From Marinimicrobium hydrolyticum (GTDB lineage: Bacteria; Pseudomonadota; Gammaproteobacteria; Pseudomonadales; Cellvibrionaceae), in assembly GCF_030848505.1 (NCBI RefSeq), contig NZ_JAVDDU010000008.1, forward strand, positions 86,281 through 150,280: DNA of 64,000 nucleotides. Direction: 5' to 3'. The notes beneath the pieces are model-generated. The model was not told where the DNA came from. It searched no databases and worked only from the letters and a program-made list of their open reading frames with translations. Below are positions 26,647 through 37,800 of this stretch, piece after piece. Each line of letters starts with the position of its first letter. Positions within the stretch are counted from its first letter, which is position 1. Both the position numbers and the translations under genes were made by a program.

Positions 26647-27075
26647 ATGAACAAACCGAGCCGACGTCAATTTCTCGCCGGAGCCGCCGCGTCCGGCGCC
26701 GCACTACTGGGAACCAGTGCGATTGCCTCCAGCGCCCACGCCCATGATCACGGTCAAGTGGCGCTCCCTAAACTGGTCCACAAGGTCTTCTTTTGGTTGA
26801 AGAACCCCGAGTCCCAAGAAGACCGAGATGCCCTGATTGCCGGTATTAAAACCCTGGCCAATATTGAAACAGTTCGCGGCCTTCATGTGGGCGTACCCGC
26901 CTCCACCGAAAAGCGCGACGTGGTGGATAACAGCTATCAGGTTTCCGAGATGCTGTTGTTCAATGATGTGGAAGGACAGGACGCCTATCAAGTGCACCCT
27001 ATCCACGAAAAATTCGTCGCAGACTGTTCACACTTGTGGAGCAAAGTGGTGGTTTACGATTCCATTGCCGTGTAA
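26647..27075 (+). CDS. Tat-exported Dabb (stress-responsive A/B barrel) domain protein
   Basis: 142 aa. The N-terminus is a twin-arginine signal ([18 protein letters not shown]) ending near AHA, so the protein is exported folded. The mature part is one dimeric A/B-barrel domain (PF07876): [11 protein letters not shown] at the start, [13 protein letters not shown], and [19 protein letters not shown]. Dabb proteins form dimers and occur in stress response and a few ring-cleaving enzymes; no catalytic residue can be singled out here. The gene is followed by a strong bidirectional terminator shared with the convergent cyclophilin gene. Confidence 0.85.
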   Translation: MNKPSRRQFLAGAAASGAALLGTSAIASSAHAHDHGQVALPKLVHKVFFWLKNPESQEDRDALIAGIKTLANIETVRGLHVGVPASTEKRDVVDNSYQVSEMLLFNDVEGQDAYQVHPIHEKFVADCSHLWSKVVVYDSIAV

Positions 27076-27103
27076 GTACTGGAATCTTTATACATACAGA
27101 ACC

Positions 27104-27135
27104 AAAAAAGGTGGGCCACTTGGCCCACCTTTTTT
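27104..27135. terminator. Bidirectional terminator between Dabb and cyclophilin genes
   Basis: Perfect 15-bp stem (AAAAAAGGTGGGCCA and complement) around a 2-nt apex, with T runs on both strands, between convergent genes ending at 27075 and 27164. Confidence 0.95.
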
Positions 27136-27163
27136 TATACTATGTTCTTTTCAACGCTTGATT

Positions 27164-27943
27164 TCAACGGCGTTTACGTAAACCAAATCCGGCCAGCATA
27201 AGCAAAGCCATAAACCACCATGATGCACTACCGCTACTGGACTTTTTGTTGTCGGATTGCTCGCTGATTAGAGTGTTCGGCACAGGATTGAGATCCGCCG
27301 CGCTGTCCGGGCTCCCGTCCAAAACCACGATATTGTGTACCATCACCAAATGCTCATCAGTAACCGGTACTTCGTCTTCAAGATCACTTTGGGAGTAACC
27401 GCGCAGAGGTAAATCACTGAACGCACCACCGAAACGCATAGTCTTCACTTTAGCAATCGCATCAACCACCTCCATGCCGTCACCCATAACTTCACCGAAC
27501 ACGGTAAAGCCACCATTCTGCACATCCAGGTTGGCCTGATTGTTGGAAAGGTTTATAAACCATTGTACGGTCGCACTGTTGGGATCACTACCAATTTTGG
27601 CCATAGCGATGGTGCCGCGGCGATTAGAAAACTTTGGCTCATTGGTCACGGGGTCGTTGGCAGAGATCGGCTTCGGTTGATCGGCTTCCAAGTCATAAAA
27701 ATAACCGCCGCCTTGAACAATAAAACCCGAAACAGAACGATGAAAGAAGGTGTTTTCGTAAGCATCAGATTCCACGTAGCGGAGAAAATTAGTGACGGTT
27801 TGCGGAGTCTCCAGGTCGTAGAGGTTCACTTCAAAATCGCCTTTCACAGTTTGGAACTGAACAATGGTGGCGTTCGCAAAGGAGGCTCCCAAGAGGGCTG
27901 CGCAAAGGGTAATCAAGCGGGATACTTTTAAGGGTGACTTCAT
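27164..27943 (-). CDS. Exported cyclophilin-type peptidyl-prolyl isomerase with C-terminal sorting tail
   Basis: 259 aa. A Sec signal (cleavage near ANA, residue 25) precedes a cyclophilin domain (about 27-190): FFHRSVSGFIVQGG, GTIAMAK, WFINLSNNQANLD and FTVFGEVMGDGMEVVD. The C-terminus is a Ser-rich linker, a short hydrophobic helix (WWFMALLMLAGFGL) and RKRR. That is the layout of GlyGly-CTERM-type tails, which are cut by rhombosortase; the helix would anchor or route the protein to the outer surface. The domain should isomerise Xaa-Pro bonds. The tail type is a judgement by eye. Confidence 0.85.
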   Translation of the reverse strand: MKSPLKVSRLITLCAALLGASFANATIVQFQTVKGDFEVNLYDLETPQTVTNFLRYVESDAYENTFFHRSVSGFIVQGGGYFYDLEADQPKPISANDPVTNEPKFSNRRGTIAMAKIGSDPNSATVQWFINLSNNQANLDVQNGGFTVFGEVMGDGMEVVDAIAKVKTMRFGGAFSDLPLRGYSQSDLEDEVPVTDEHLVMVHNIVVLDGSPDSAADLNPVPNTLISEQSDNKKSSSGSASWWFMALLMLAGFGLRKRR

Positions 27944-28076
27944 GGCTTTTTGGCTCTATTCATGGATGTAGTCATCTGCACCAACGACGAAAGCTGGTGC
28001 AGTTAATGTCAAAGTGTAGCAAACCGAGGGGTGGATAACTGTAATCTTTTGTAGAGTTTTAGCGGTCTTTTGCAGG

Positions 28077-28925
28077 CTATTGGCTCTCCACATAATCCCG
28101 GGAAAACTGCCAGGCTACCCGCCCGCTGCGGGCTCCTCGGGTGCGGTGCCACAACAGCGCCGCTCGTTCCGCCTTTGAGTCCCAGTGGCCTCCTAAAGCC
28201 ACAACCCAGTGCTCAGCTGCGGCCAGATACTCGTCCTGAGAAAAGGGGTAAAAGCTTAGCCAGAGCCCGAAACGATCCGACAGGGAGACTTTCTCCTCGG
28301 TGCTGTCCGTAGGCCGAAGCTCACCATCTTCGTAGCTGACATCCAGGTTCTCACGCATGTTCTGCGGAAGCAGATGGCGGCGGTTGGAGGTAGCGTAAAA
28401 CAGGATGTTATCGGAAGGTGCTGCAATGGAACCGTCCAAAGCCGATTTAAGCAGCTTGTAGCCCACCTCCCCTTCTTCAAAAGATAGGTCATCGCAAAAC
28501 AGCAGGAATTTTTCCGGGCGATCTTCCAGTTGCTCAACAATATCACCCAGGTGCAGAAGGTCAGCCTTGTCCACTTCCAGCAGCTTGAGTCCAGTCGCGG
28601 AAAAGTGATTCCAGCAGGCTTTGATCAGAGAGGATTTTCCGGTGCCCCGGGCGCCGGTTAACAGTACATTGTTGGCGGGCAGTCCGGCCAGGAACCGTTC
28701 AGTGTTGCGAACAATCGAAGCCTTTTGAGGCTCAATATTTTGTAGCGCGTCCAGTTCTATCCGGTGCGGGTGACGCACGGCTTGCAGGTAACCGCCCCGA
28801 CCGGCTGTACGCCAGCGAAACGCCTGGGCGTGCCAATCCGTTTCGGGAGGCAAAGGGGGAACGAGGGCTTCGACACGATCGAGTAATTGCTCCAATCGTT
28901 TTAGCACGGGGTCAAACTGGGTCAC
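28077..28925 (-). CDS. DUF815 family AAA ATPase
   Basis: 282 aa P-loop protein: Walker A GARGTGKSSLIKA (about 90-102), Walker B FLLFCDDLSFE (about 139-149), and YATSNRRHLLP as the sensor region, all as in DUF815. The family is conserved in proteobacteria and has no settled function. The GTG start at 28925 has GAGGA upstream. It follows the DUF3012 gene by 30 nt and hemB further up on the same strand. Confidence 0.85.
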   Translation of the reverse strand: MTQFDPVLKRLEQLLDRVEALVPPLPPETDWHAQAFRWRTAGRGGYLQAVRHPHRIELDALQNIEPQKASIVRNTERFLAGLPANNVLLTGARGTGKSSLIKACWNHFSATGLKLLEVDKADLLHLGDIVEQLEDRPEKFLLFCDDLSFEEGEVGYKLLKSALDGSIAAPSDNILFYATSNRRHLLPQNMRENLDVSYEDGELRPTDSTEEKVSLSDRFGLWLSFYPFSQDEYLAAAEHWVVALGGHWDSKAERAALLWHRTRGARSGRVAWQFSRDYVESQ

Positions 28926-28955
28926 TTAATGTCCTCGACTATTCCCACTAGATGG

Positions 28956-29240
28956 CTAATCCTGGTAGATGCAACGATCGGCAAACGTTCGTGTTTCGTC
29001 CTCGGTCCAGGTTTCGCTGGATTTGTACATCATCATATCGCACCAGGCTTCGCTACCAATCTCAGGCTCGACTGCGGGCCTGCCGCGCTCCTCATCGGGC
29101 ACCGGTGCGGGCAATAGTCCCAAGTCGCGCGGAGGTTCTGTCACCGGCACTTGGTTATTTTGTTGCTCCTGCATAATCAGATACAAACCAAAAGCAATAA
29201 CACCCAAACTGACGGCGATCAGCGCGTACACAAACTTCAT
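28956..29240 (-). CDS. Small membrane-anchored DUF3012-like protein
   Basis: 94 aa. One N-terminal membrane helix (MKFVYALIAVSLGVIAFGLY) is followed by a Pro-rich linker and a C-terminal block resembling DUF3012: GSEAWCDMMMYK, then WTEDETRTFADRCIY, with the two conserved cysteines. DUF3012 proteins are often small lipoproteins; this one has an uncleaved-looking anchor. Function unknown. It begins 9 nt after hemB and is probably cotranscribed. Confidence 0.75.
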   Translation of the reverse strand: MKFVYALIAVSLGVIAFGLYLIMQEQQNNQVPVTEPPRDLGLLPAPVPDEERGRPAVEPEIGSEAWCDMMMYKSSETWTEDETRTFADRCIYQD

Positions 29241-29249
29241 AATAAGATC

Positions 29250-30236
29250 CTATTCCGTTAACCACACCGCAGCTTGATCGGCGTAGTAGCTGATAATCAT
29301 ATCCGCTCCCGCCCGCTTAAATGCGAGCAGTGATTCAAGGGCTACGGCCCGCTCATCAATCACGCCGGCTTGAGCACCGGCCTTGATCATGGCGTACTCG
29401 CCACTGACCTGGTAGACCGCCAGCGGGCGGCTAGAGTGAGCGCGAATGTGCGCGAGTACATCCAGATACGCGATACCCGGTTTTACCATCAGTATGTCAG
29501 CGCCTTCAGCCTCGTCTTGCAGAGATTCAGCCAGCGCTTCGCGCGCGTTGGCGGGGTCCATTTGGTAGGTGTTGCGGCTACCTTTGAACGTGCTGTCCAC
29601 GGCGTCGCGAAAGGGGCCGTAGAAGGCCGATGCAAATTTGGTCGAGTACGACATCACTGGAATTTGCTCGTAACCCGCGTCATCCAATGCGGCGCGGATT
29701 AAGCCGATCATACCATCCTGCATACCGGAGGGTGCAATCATGTCCGCCCCGGCGCGGGCCGCGACCACCACTTGTTTTTGCAAGTTCAATAAGGTTTGGT
29801 CGTTGTCCACATCATCGTTACAAACAACGCCGCAGTGGCCATGATCCGTATATTCGCAAAAGCAGTTGTCACAAATAACGCACATGTCGGGCTGCGCGGC
29901 TTTGGCCGTACGAATCATACGTGCCATTAAGCCCTCATCGTTCCATGTGTCGGCGCCCACGGCATCTTTGTGACTGGAAACGCCGAACAGCAGTACGGCG
30001 CGTATGCCCTTTTTCCAGCTGGCCTGTACTTGTTCGGCCAACTGGTTTTCCGGATAGCGCACCACGCCGGGCATACTGGCAATAGCCACCGGCTCCTGAA
30101 TATTTTCCTCGACAAAAATCGGCCGAATAAAATCACTCGGGTGCAGGCGGGTTTCTCGAACCATTTCGCGCAGTGCGGGGGTTCGGCGCAGACGGCGGAA
30201 GCGGAACTCTGGCCCAATCAGGCGCGTGTCAGTCAT
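29250..30236 (-). CDS. hemB: Delta-aminolevulinic acid dehydratase (porphobilinogen synthase)
   Basis: 328 aa. The metal site CVICDNCFCEYTDHGHCG (about residues 119-136) has the Cys-x-Cys-like cluster of zinc-dependent forms. The active-site lysines are in SYSTKFASAFYGPF and MVKPGIAYLD. It joins two 5-aminolevulinate molecules into porphobilinogen for haem synthesis. Length and motifs are normal. It overlaps neither neighbour but is closely spaced with a small unknown gene upstream (24 nt) and the DUF3012 gene downstream. Confidence 0.95.
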   Translation of the reverse strand: MTDTRLIGPEFRFRRLRRTPALREMVRETRLHPSDFIRPIFVEENIQEPVAIASMPGVVRYPENQLAEQVQASWKKGIRAVLLFGVSSHKDAVGADTWNDEGLMARMIRTAKAAQPDMCVICDNCFCEYTDHGHCGVVCNDDVDNDQTLLNLQKQVVVAARAGADMIAPSGMQDGMIGLIRAALDDAGYEQIPVMSYSTKFASAFYGPFRDAVDSTFKGSRNTYQMDPANAREALAESLQDEAEGADILMVKPGIAYLDVLAHIRAHSSRPLAVYQVSGEYAMIKAGAQAGVIDERAVALESLLAFKRAGADMIISYYADQAAVWLTE

Positions 30237-30260
30237 GTATCTCTCACTTGTGTCGGTGAC

Positions 30261-30686
30261 TCAATAGCGGAAGCCGCCTTCGTGGCTCCATTCGCAGCGC
30301 ACTTGCATATCGCCGGAGCCAGGAACATGGCAACTGCCGTTGGATTCCCAGGTAAAGGTGTGGGTGCCACACAATTCGGTTTCCAAATGCACGGTGGCGG
30401 ATACCCAGAACATGCGGCTCAATAAGTCTTCAAACTGTGCCAGCCAGGATTCCCACTCGTACTCCACGGCTTTGTAAGAAGCGCCAAAGTGCATGACTTC
30501 CGTTTGGTAGTGACCGTGGCGATATTCAATTTGCGGAATGGAAAACATCTCCTGCGATAAAAACGGCCAGTCGTCCGCATGCGGCAAGGTCAGCATAGCG
30601 TCCCGGTTGACCAGCAACCGCTGCGACTCCGAAGGCAGTGGTGCCGAGTCTTTGATACATCCGTAAACAATTGATTCCTGATCCAT
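30261..30686 (-). CDS. Conserved-looking protein of unknown function upstream of hemB
   Basis: 141 aa soluble protein, no signal peptide or membrane segment. I do not recognise the family. It is rich in aromatic and acidic residues (YEWESWLAQFEDLLSRMFWV; CEWSHEGGFRY at the end) and has three cysteines. The start at 30686 has GGAGAG upstream; a further start at 30704 lacks one. It lies 24 nt from hemB on the same strand. A hairpin repeat element lies directly upstream at 30734-30889, so its transcript may begin in or cross that element. Confidence 0.6.
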   Translation of the reverse strand: MDQESIVYGCIKDSAPLPSESQRLLVNRDAMLTLPHADDWPFLSQEMFSIPQIEYRHGHYQTEVMHFGASYKAVEYEWESWLAQFEDLLSRMFWVSATVHLETELCGTHTFTWESNGSCHVPGSGDMQVRCEWSHEGGFRY

Positions 30687-30733
30687 AGTCTCTCCAACAG
30701 TCAATGCCGCTGATTCTTGCTATCGAAGGGTAA

Positions 30734-30889
30734 GGAAAGGATCCCCTGCGGTTTGAGACACGCTGTAAATTACGGCCCCTACGCGCTCCCGGCGCTTCGG
30801 GACACTCCTCGCTTCCCTGCGAGTCGTCCATGTACGCTCCGCGTCGGCTTCCTGCCTCCGAGGGTCTCAAACCGCAGGGGATCCTTTCC
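30734..30889 (-). repeat. Hairpin repeat element with perfect 26-bp terminal inverted repeats (GGA-loop type)
   Basis: The arms 30734-30759 and 30864-30889 are perfect 26-bp inverted repeats. Between them, read on the minus strand, are four small hairpins with GGA in or at the loop: GGC-AGGAA-GCC (30846-30856), CGT-ACATGG-ACG (30825-30836), TCGC-AGGGAA-GCGA (30809-30822) and GCGC-CGGGA-GCGC (30783-30795). No ORF of note. A deletion derivative with related arms is at 57983-58085; the core GGAGTGTCCCGAAGCGCC recurs at 41381-41475 and 49333-49507. Confidence 0.85.
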
Positions 30890-30943
30890 AGCTAATTCAA
30901 TTCACCCTATAAACTATATGAGTGCTCGTTAGAACCCGCCGGT

Positions 30944-31555
30944 TTATCCAAATGGCCACCACCAGGGGCTTCGGAAACGTCGTTCACAGGATTTGAGCTG
31001 GGTTTCAAACTGTTTAGCGCGGTTGTCGACTCGGCGGGCGACATCGAGCAACCAGGGCTTATCGTTGAAGGTCTTACGATTAAAACCACCGTGCCCTTCG
31101 TGATAAGCCAAATACAGGTTGTAAGCGTCGTTGGGTGCGATCCCGCTGCGCTCCTGACTTTGCACATTGTACCAGCCCACAAAATCTACCGCGTCCGCGA
31201 AGTGGGTACGGCTGCTCCAGTGGTTGCCGCTACCGCGTTGGTACTCTCTCCAGGTTTCATTTTTGACCTGGGCAAAACCATAAGCACTGCTTTTACGCGG
31301 ACCGGGAATCACCCACAAAATTTTACGCCGAGGCGGTTTGGCCCGAGGCCGGAACGTAGATTCCTGATACATGATAGCCATCATCACCGGAATGCTGCTG
31401 CCCCAGCGCCGCTCGGCGCGCCGGGCATCCTGATACCAACCGCGCTTCTCATCGAACAGGTCGCACAGATTTTCACTGTTTTGCGGTGGCAGCGAGGTGC
31501 ATCCTGCCAGGGTGAATATCACCAGCAAGGCTGAACATCTAATAAAGGTTTGCAT
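30944..31555 (-). CDS. Lipoprotein lytic transglycosylase (SLT domain)
   Basis: 203 aa. A lipoprotein signal (lipobox LAGC, about residue 19) precedes an SLT-type domain: VMMAIMYQESTFRPRA with the catalytic Glu, SSAYGFAQVKNETW, and AYNLYLAYHEGHGGF. It should cleave peptidoglycan glycan strands with 1,6-anhydro product, anchored to the outer membrane. A basic stretch (KPPRRKILW) interrupts the usual motif spacing. It lies 17 nt downstream of ligA on the same strand and may be its last cotranscribed gene. Confidence 0.85.
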   Translation of the reverse strand: MQTFIRCSALLVIFTLAGCTSLPPQNSENLCDLFDEKRGWYQDARRAERRWGSSIPVMMAIMYQESTFRPRAKPPRRKILWVIPGPRKSSAYGFAQVKNETWREYQRGSGNHWSSRTHFADAVDFVGWYNVQSQERSGIAPNDAYNLYLAYHEGHGGFNRKTFNDKPWLLDVARRVDNRAKQFETQLKSCERRFRSPWWWPFG

Positions 31556-31572
31556 GACGTCTACTGCTTCTC

Positions 31573-33630
<2,058 letters not shown>

Positions 33631-33671
33631 TTATGCAGCCGGCCCCAGAGGGCCGGTGGTTTTACGCCGGA

Positions 33672-34763
33672 TCAACCAGGCACTCGGGACAATTGCCGGC
33701 GCACGAATTCCAGTACTCGCTGGCGATCGTGCTCCATGGTTTGCCGGGTCATAACACTGCGGTTTTCGTCCTTCAGCTCGCCGCCCAATGTTTCTGCCAA
33801 GGTCTTGGCGGTATCCAGCATCAGATCAAAAGCCGCAACACTGTCACCTTCCAGAGGCAGGGTCATAAACAGGCTCACGCCGGGAGTCTGAAAACTCTCC
33901 ATGGCGTCCAAATCAAACGTGCCCGGCTTAACCATGTTAGCCAGACTGAACTGAACGGGACCGCCGCCACGGGCATCCCGGTAGCGATGGAAAATGTTCA
34001 TGCTGCCGTAGCGCAAGCCGTTGTCGAAAATCGCTTCTTGCAGTGCCTCGCCCTGAAAGTAGGTGCCGGTAGGCGACATGACGTTAATGATTAACACCTC
34101 TTCAGGCTCGATCACGTCGGCATCCGGGTCTGGGTCATTCATGCGTGGTGCTTTGGGCGCTTTATTGGCAGGCTTGGCCGGCGCTTCGGTGCGCGGGGCC
34201 GGCTTTTTGGGCGCTGCGGGTTGTGCAACGATTGGCTCAGCAGGTGTTTCGTCCTCATCCACTGATTCCATCAGCATGGGCACGGATTCATCCAAGTTGA
34301 GGGTCACCTGTTGGGGAATTCGAGGGGATTCTTGTTCCGGCTCTGGCGCAGACTCGTACTCAGGTTCGTAAGAAGACTCGTACTGGTCTTCCTGTTCGGC
34401 CTCGTACTGGGCTTCCAGCTCGGCGGAGGAAAATTCTGGCTCGGGTTCGGGCTCGTAGGTGGGGCGCGAGTGGGCCGGTGCGCGACGCGGGGCAGGCGCT
34501 TCGTCGTCCAAATCCAAATCCGCCTCGGCACCAATCTTCGGCTCGGTTCGCTCTTCGGTTTCCGCGCGTCTGTAGCCCACTACGCGCGCGCCGCCATTAG
34601 GCAGTTCGCTAGGGTATTCGTCCGTCTGCGCGGCAGGTTTGGCTTTATAGACCGAGCGTGGCATCTTGAGGCTGTCTCGACGCGCTTGACGCATGCGCCG
34701 CCAACCATCGAGCAGAATGCCTGCGATCAACAAAATGATAATACCTGTTAACCATACACCCAT
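33672..34763 (-). CDS. zipA: Cell division protein ZipA
   Basis: 363 aa. A single N-terminal membrane helix (GVWLTGIIILLIAGILLDGW) leads to a basic stretch, a long Pro/Glu-rich linker (about 60-220), and the C-terminal FtsZ-binding domain (from about 225: LIINVMSPTGTYFQGEAL, LANMVKPGTFD, GVSLFMTLPLEG). It tethers FtsZ to the inner membrane. The position between smc and ligA supports the call. The ATG is at 34763. Confidence 0.95.
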   Translation of the reverse strand: MGVWLTGIIILLIAGILLDGWRRMRQARRDSLKMPRSVYKAKPAAQTDEYPSELPNGGARVVGYRRAETEERTEPKIGAEADLDLDDEAPAPRRAPAHSRPTYEPEPEPEFSSAELEAQYEAEQEDQYESSYEPEYESAPEPEQESPRIPQQVTLNLDESVPMLMESVDEDETPAEPIVAQPAAPKKPAPRTEAPAKPANKAPKAPRMNDPDPDADVIEPEEVLIINVMSPTGTYFQGEALQEAIFDNGLRYGSMNIFHRYRDARGGGPVQFSLANMVKPGTFDLDAMESFQTPGVSLFMTLPLEGDSVAAFDLMLDTAKTLAETLGGELKDENRSVMTRQTMEHDRQRVLEFVRRQLSRVPG

Positions 34764-34814
34764 AGGAATATCCGTTTGTCTGCTGATTCAGTCTTGTCAG
34801 TGCGAACCGGCGGA

Positions 34815-37800
34815 TTATACCGCCGCCAGCTCCGCGGCTTCGTCCACATCCACGGTTACCAGGCGTGAGACGCCAGGCTCGTGCATGGTAACACCCATTA
34901 GCTGATGCGCCATCTCCATGGCGATTTTATTGTGCGTAATATAAATGAATTGCACCTGTTCTGACATCTCCTGTACCAAGCGCGCGTAGCGGCCCACGTT
35001 GGCGTCATCCAACGGGGCGTCCACTTCATCGAGCATACAGAAAGGTGCTGGGTTGAGACGGAAGATGGAGAACACCAGAGCGATGGCAGTAAGGGCTTTT
35101 TCACCACCCGACAACAGATGAATGGTGCTGTTTCGCTTACCGGGAGGCCGCGCCATGATGGTGATGCCAGTATCCAGTAAATCTTCGCCCGTCAGCTCCA
35201 GATAGGCGTGGCCGCCGCCGAACACCTTTGGAAACAGTTCTTGCAGGCTTTTGTTGACGGTATCGAAAGTTTCCTTGAAGCGCGTGCGCGTTTCCCGGTC
35301 GATGCGTTTGATGGCATTCTCCAGGGTTTGCAGGGCTTCGTTTAGATCTGCGTCCTGGGCGTCCAAGTATTGCTTGCGCTCAGACTCCACTTTGTACTCG
35401 TCGATCGCGGCCAGGTTGATGGGGCCGAGACGTGAAATTCGAGCGCCAACGTTGGCCAACTCGGTTTCCATGGGGCCAAGTTCGGCGTCTTCAGGCAGTT
35501 CGGCCAACAGCTGATCCAGATCGAAATCGTCTTCTTTCAACTGTTGGGCCAACCCGGCCCGCTGAACTTCGAAGGTTTGCGCGGCCAGGCGCTCCTGCTC
35601 CAGGTGCGAGCGCACGGCCTGCACTTCCTGTTCAGCGCGGTTGCGGGCCTGCTCGGCGTCGCGTAATTCCTGCTCAACGGATTCCAGGGCGGTACGAGCC
35701 TGGGATAGATCCTCTTCCACAGCCAGACGTTTTGCCAAATTGGCTTCCAGCTCCAACTTGTGCTCCTCCATGGGATCGCTACTTTCACCCAGCGATTCCA
35801 GGAGCATTTCGTGCCGCTCGCGCAGGCGTTGGTCCTGCTCTTCCAGGCGGGCGATACCTAAGCGGATGGCGTCCAGTTGGGTTTTCAGAGATTGGTGACG
35901 CATGGCCAGTTCGTGAGCCTTGTCTTTGTCGTGGCGCGCTCGTTGACGGACCTGGTCCAGGTTAGTCCGAATAGTGTCGCGCTGCTGGAGCAGGTTTTCG
36001 CGCTTGTCGGTGTCCTGCTCCATCAATTCGATGGCTTCACTCAGAATCATGCGTGCTTCGGAGAGCTGCTCGGATTCCTGTTTCATTTGCGCGTCGGCAT
36101 CCCGCAGTTCTGCGTCGGCCCGCTCGCGGCGCATGGTCAACTGTTCCACGCGTGCCCGTTTCGCGCTCAGTTGTGAGCGCAGCTCGCCCGCTTGGCGATT
36201 TTGCTCGTCGGATTCCCGGCGCTTTTGTTCACGCTCCTGTTCCAGGCGTTTCAGGGCCTCTCTGCCCTCTTCGCGCTGGCCGTCCAACTCGGCCACTTGG
36301 GCTTCGGTGCGGCTGATCTCCTCGCCCAGTTCTTCCAGCTCCTGGCGGCGGGCAATAACACCGGCGCTAGCGTCAGAGTCGCGGGCTACACGGAGCCACT
36401 GAGCACCGAGCCAGACGCCGTCGGGGGTGATCACGGATTCGTCCGCGCTCAGGCTAGAGCGCAGCGCCAAGGCTTCAGTCAGGTTCTCGGCGACGTAAAT
36501 ACCTTGCAACAAGCCGCTGAGATCCCAGTCCGCGCTGACCTTATCCGCCAACCTGGCAGCTTTGTTTCCCGTTTGAGCATCAACGCGCGCATGGGTATCC
36601 AAGAGAAGCAGTTCGCCCTGGGATAGCTCTTCTATGCTGGCGGCCACGGCATCGAGACCATTGACGCACACACCCTGAAGGCTATTACCTAAGACGGTTT
36701 CCAGAGCCTTGTCCCAGCCATCCTGAACGGTGAGGGTTTCCGCTACGCGGGGTTGATCGGCCAGCTGTCGGCCTTCCAACCACTGGGTTACGGCCTTGTT
36801 CTTCTCACCCAGGGCTGCCTGTTGCAGCGCATCCAAAGAGGCGTGACGCCCGCGCATGCTTTGGAGCTTGCTGCGTGCGGCATCCAATTCGTCCGCCAGG
36901 CGATTGTTGTCACTGCGCTGCTGTTCCAGTTGATCGCCAATAACTTCCGCCGCGGCGCGCTTTTCTTCCACCTCGGCGTCCAGCTCAGCTACCTGCTCGC
37001 TCAACACGTCGATTTCATCGTCGGTGGCGCCCTGCTGCAGGTTGGCCTTTTCTTCTTTCAATTTTTCAATGCGCTGTAACAGACGCTGTTGCACTTGCTC
37101 CAAATGCTGGATGCGGGACTGCTGTACTTCCGCCCGCTGTCGGGGTTCGGCGGCGCGTTGGTTAAAGGCGTCCCACTCACTTTGCCAGCGCTGCATGGCC
37201 TCTTCGGCCTGTTGCAGCGCTTCGCCGGAGCTGTCTTCAGCGGCGTTTATCAGCTCCAACTCCGGTTCCAGCTCCAGCAACTCCGCTTGCCAGCCTTCGG
37301 CTTTGTGCTGATCCATTTGCAGGTGTTCGGCGGTGTCTTTGCGGTCCCGCTGGGTTTGATCCAGGTCCGCCTGCAATTGGCGGCCACGCTCCTGGGCGTG
37401 CTGAATGGTCTGCTCAATGCGGGCGATGTCTGCGCCAATGGCGTAGTATCGGCCCTGAACTTCGTTAAATTTGTCCTGAAGTTCCGTGTAGCGGGTACGA
37501 CACTTTTCAATCTGGGTATCCTTGTTCACCTGATCGGTGACAAAGGATTCCATGCGCAGCTCTAGATCCCGAATAGCCGCCTGCTTGGTCTTGGACTGAT
37601 CGTCCAGGTGGCGGTATTTAAGCCCCTGCAACTGAGCCTTGAGTAGACGCTCTTCTTTTTTGTACTCGGTGTACTTTTCCGCCGACTGGGCCTGGCGGTG
37701 CAATCGGCTAAGCTGGCGCTCCAACTCATCGCGGATGTCCGTAAGGCGCTCCAGGTTTTCCTGGGTACGGCGCATGCGGTTTTCGGTGTCACGACGGCGC

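Noticed and set aside
30734..30889. Insertion sequence
   Set aside because: Only 156 bp, with no transposase frame and no obvious target duplication; at most a MITE-like element.
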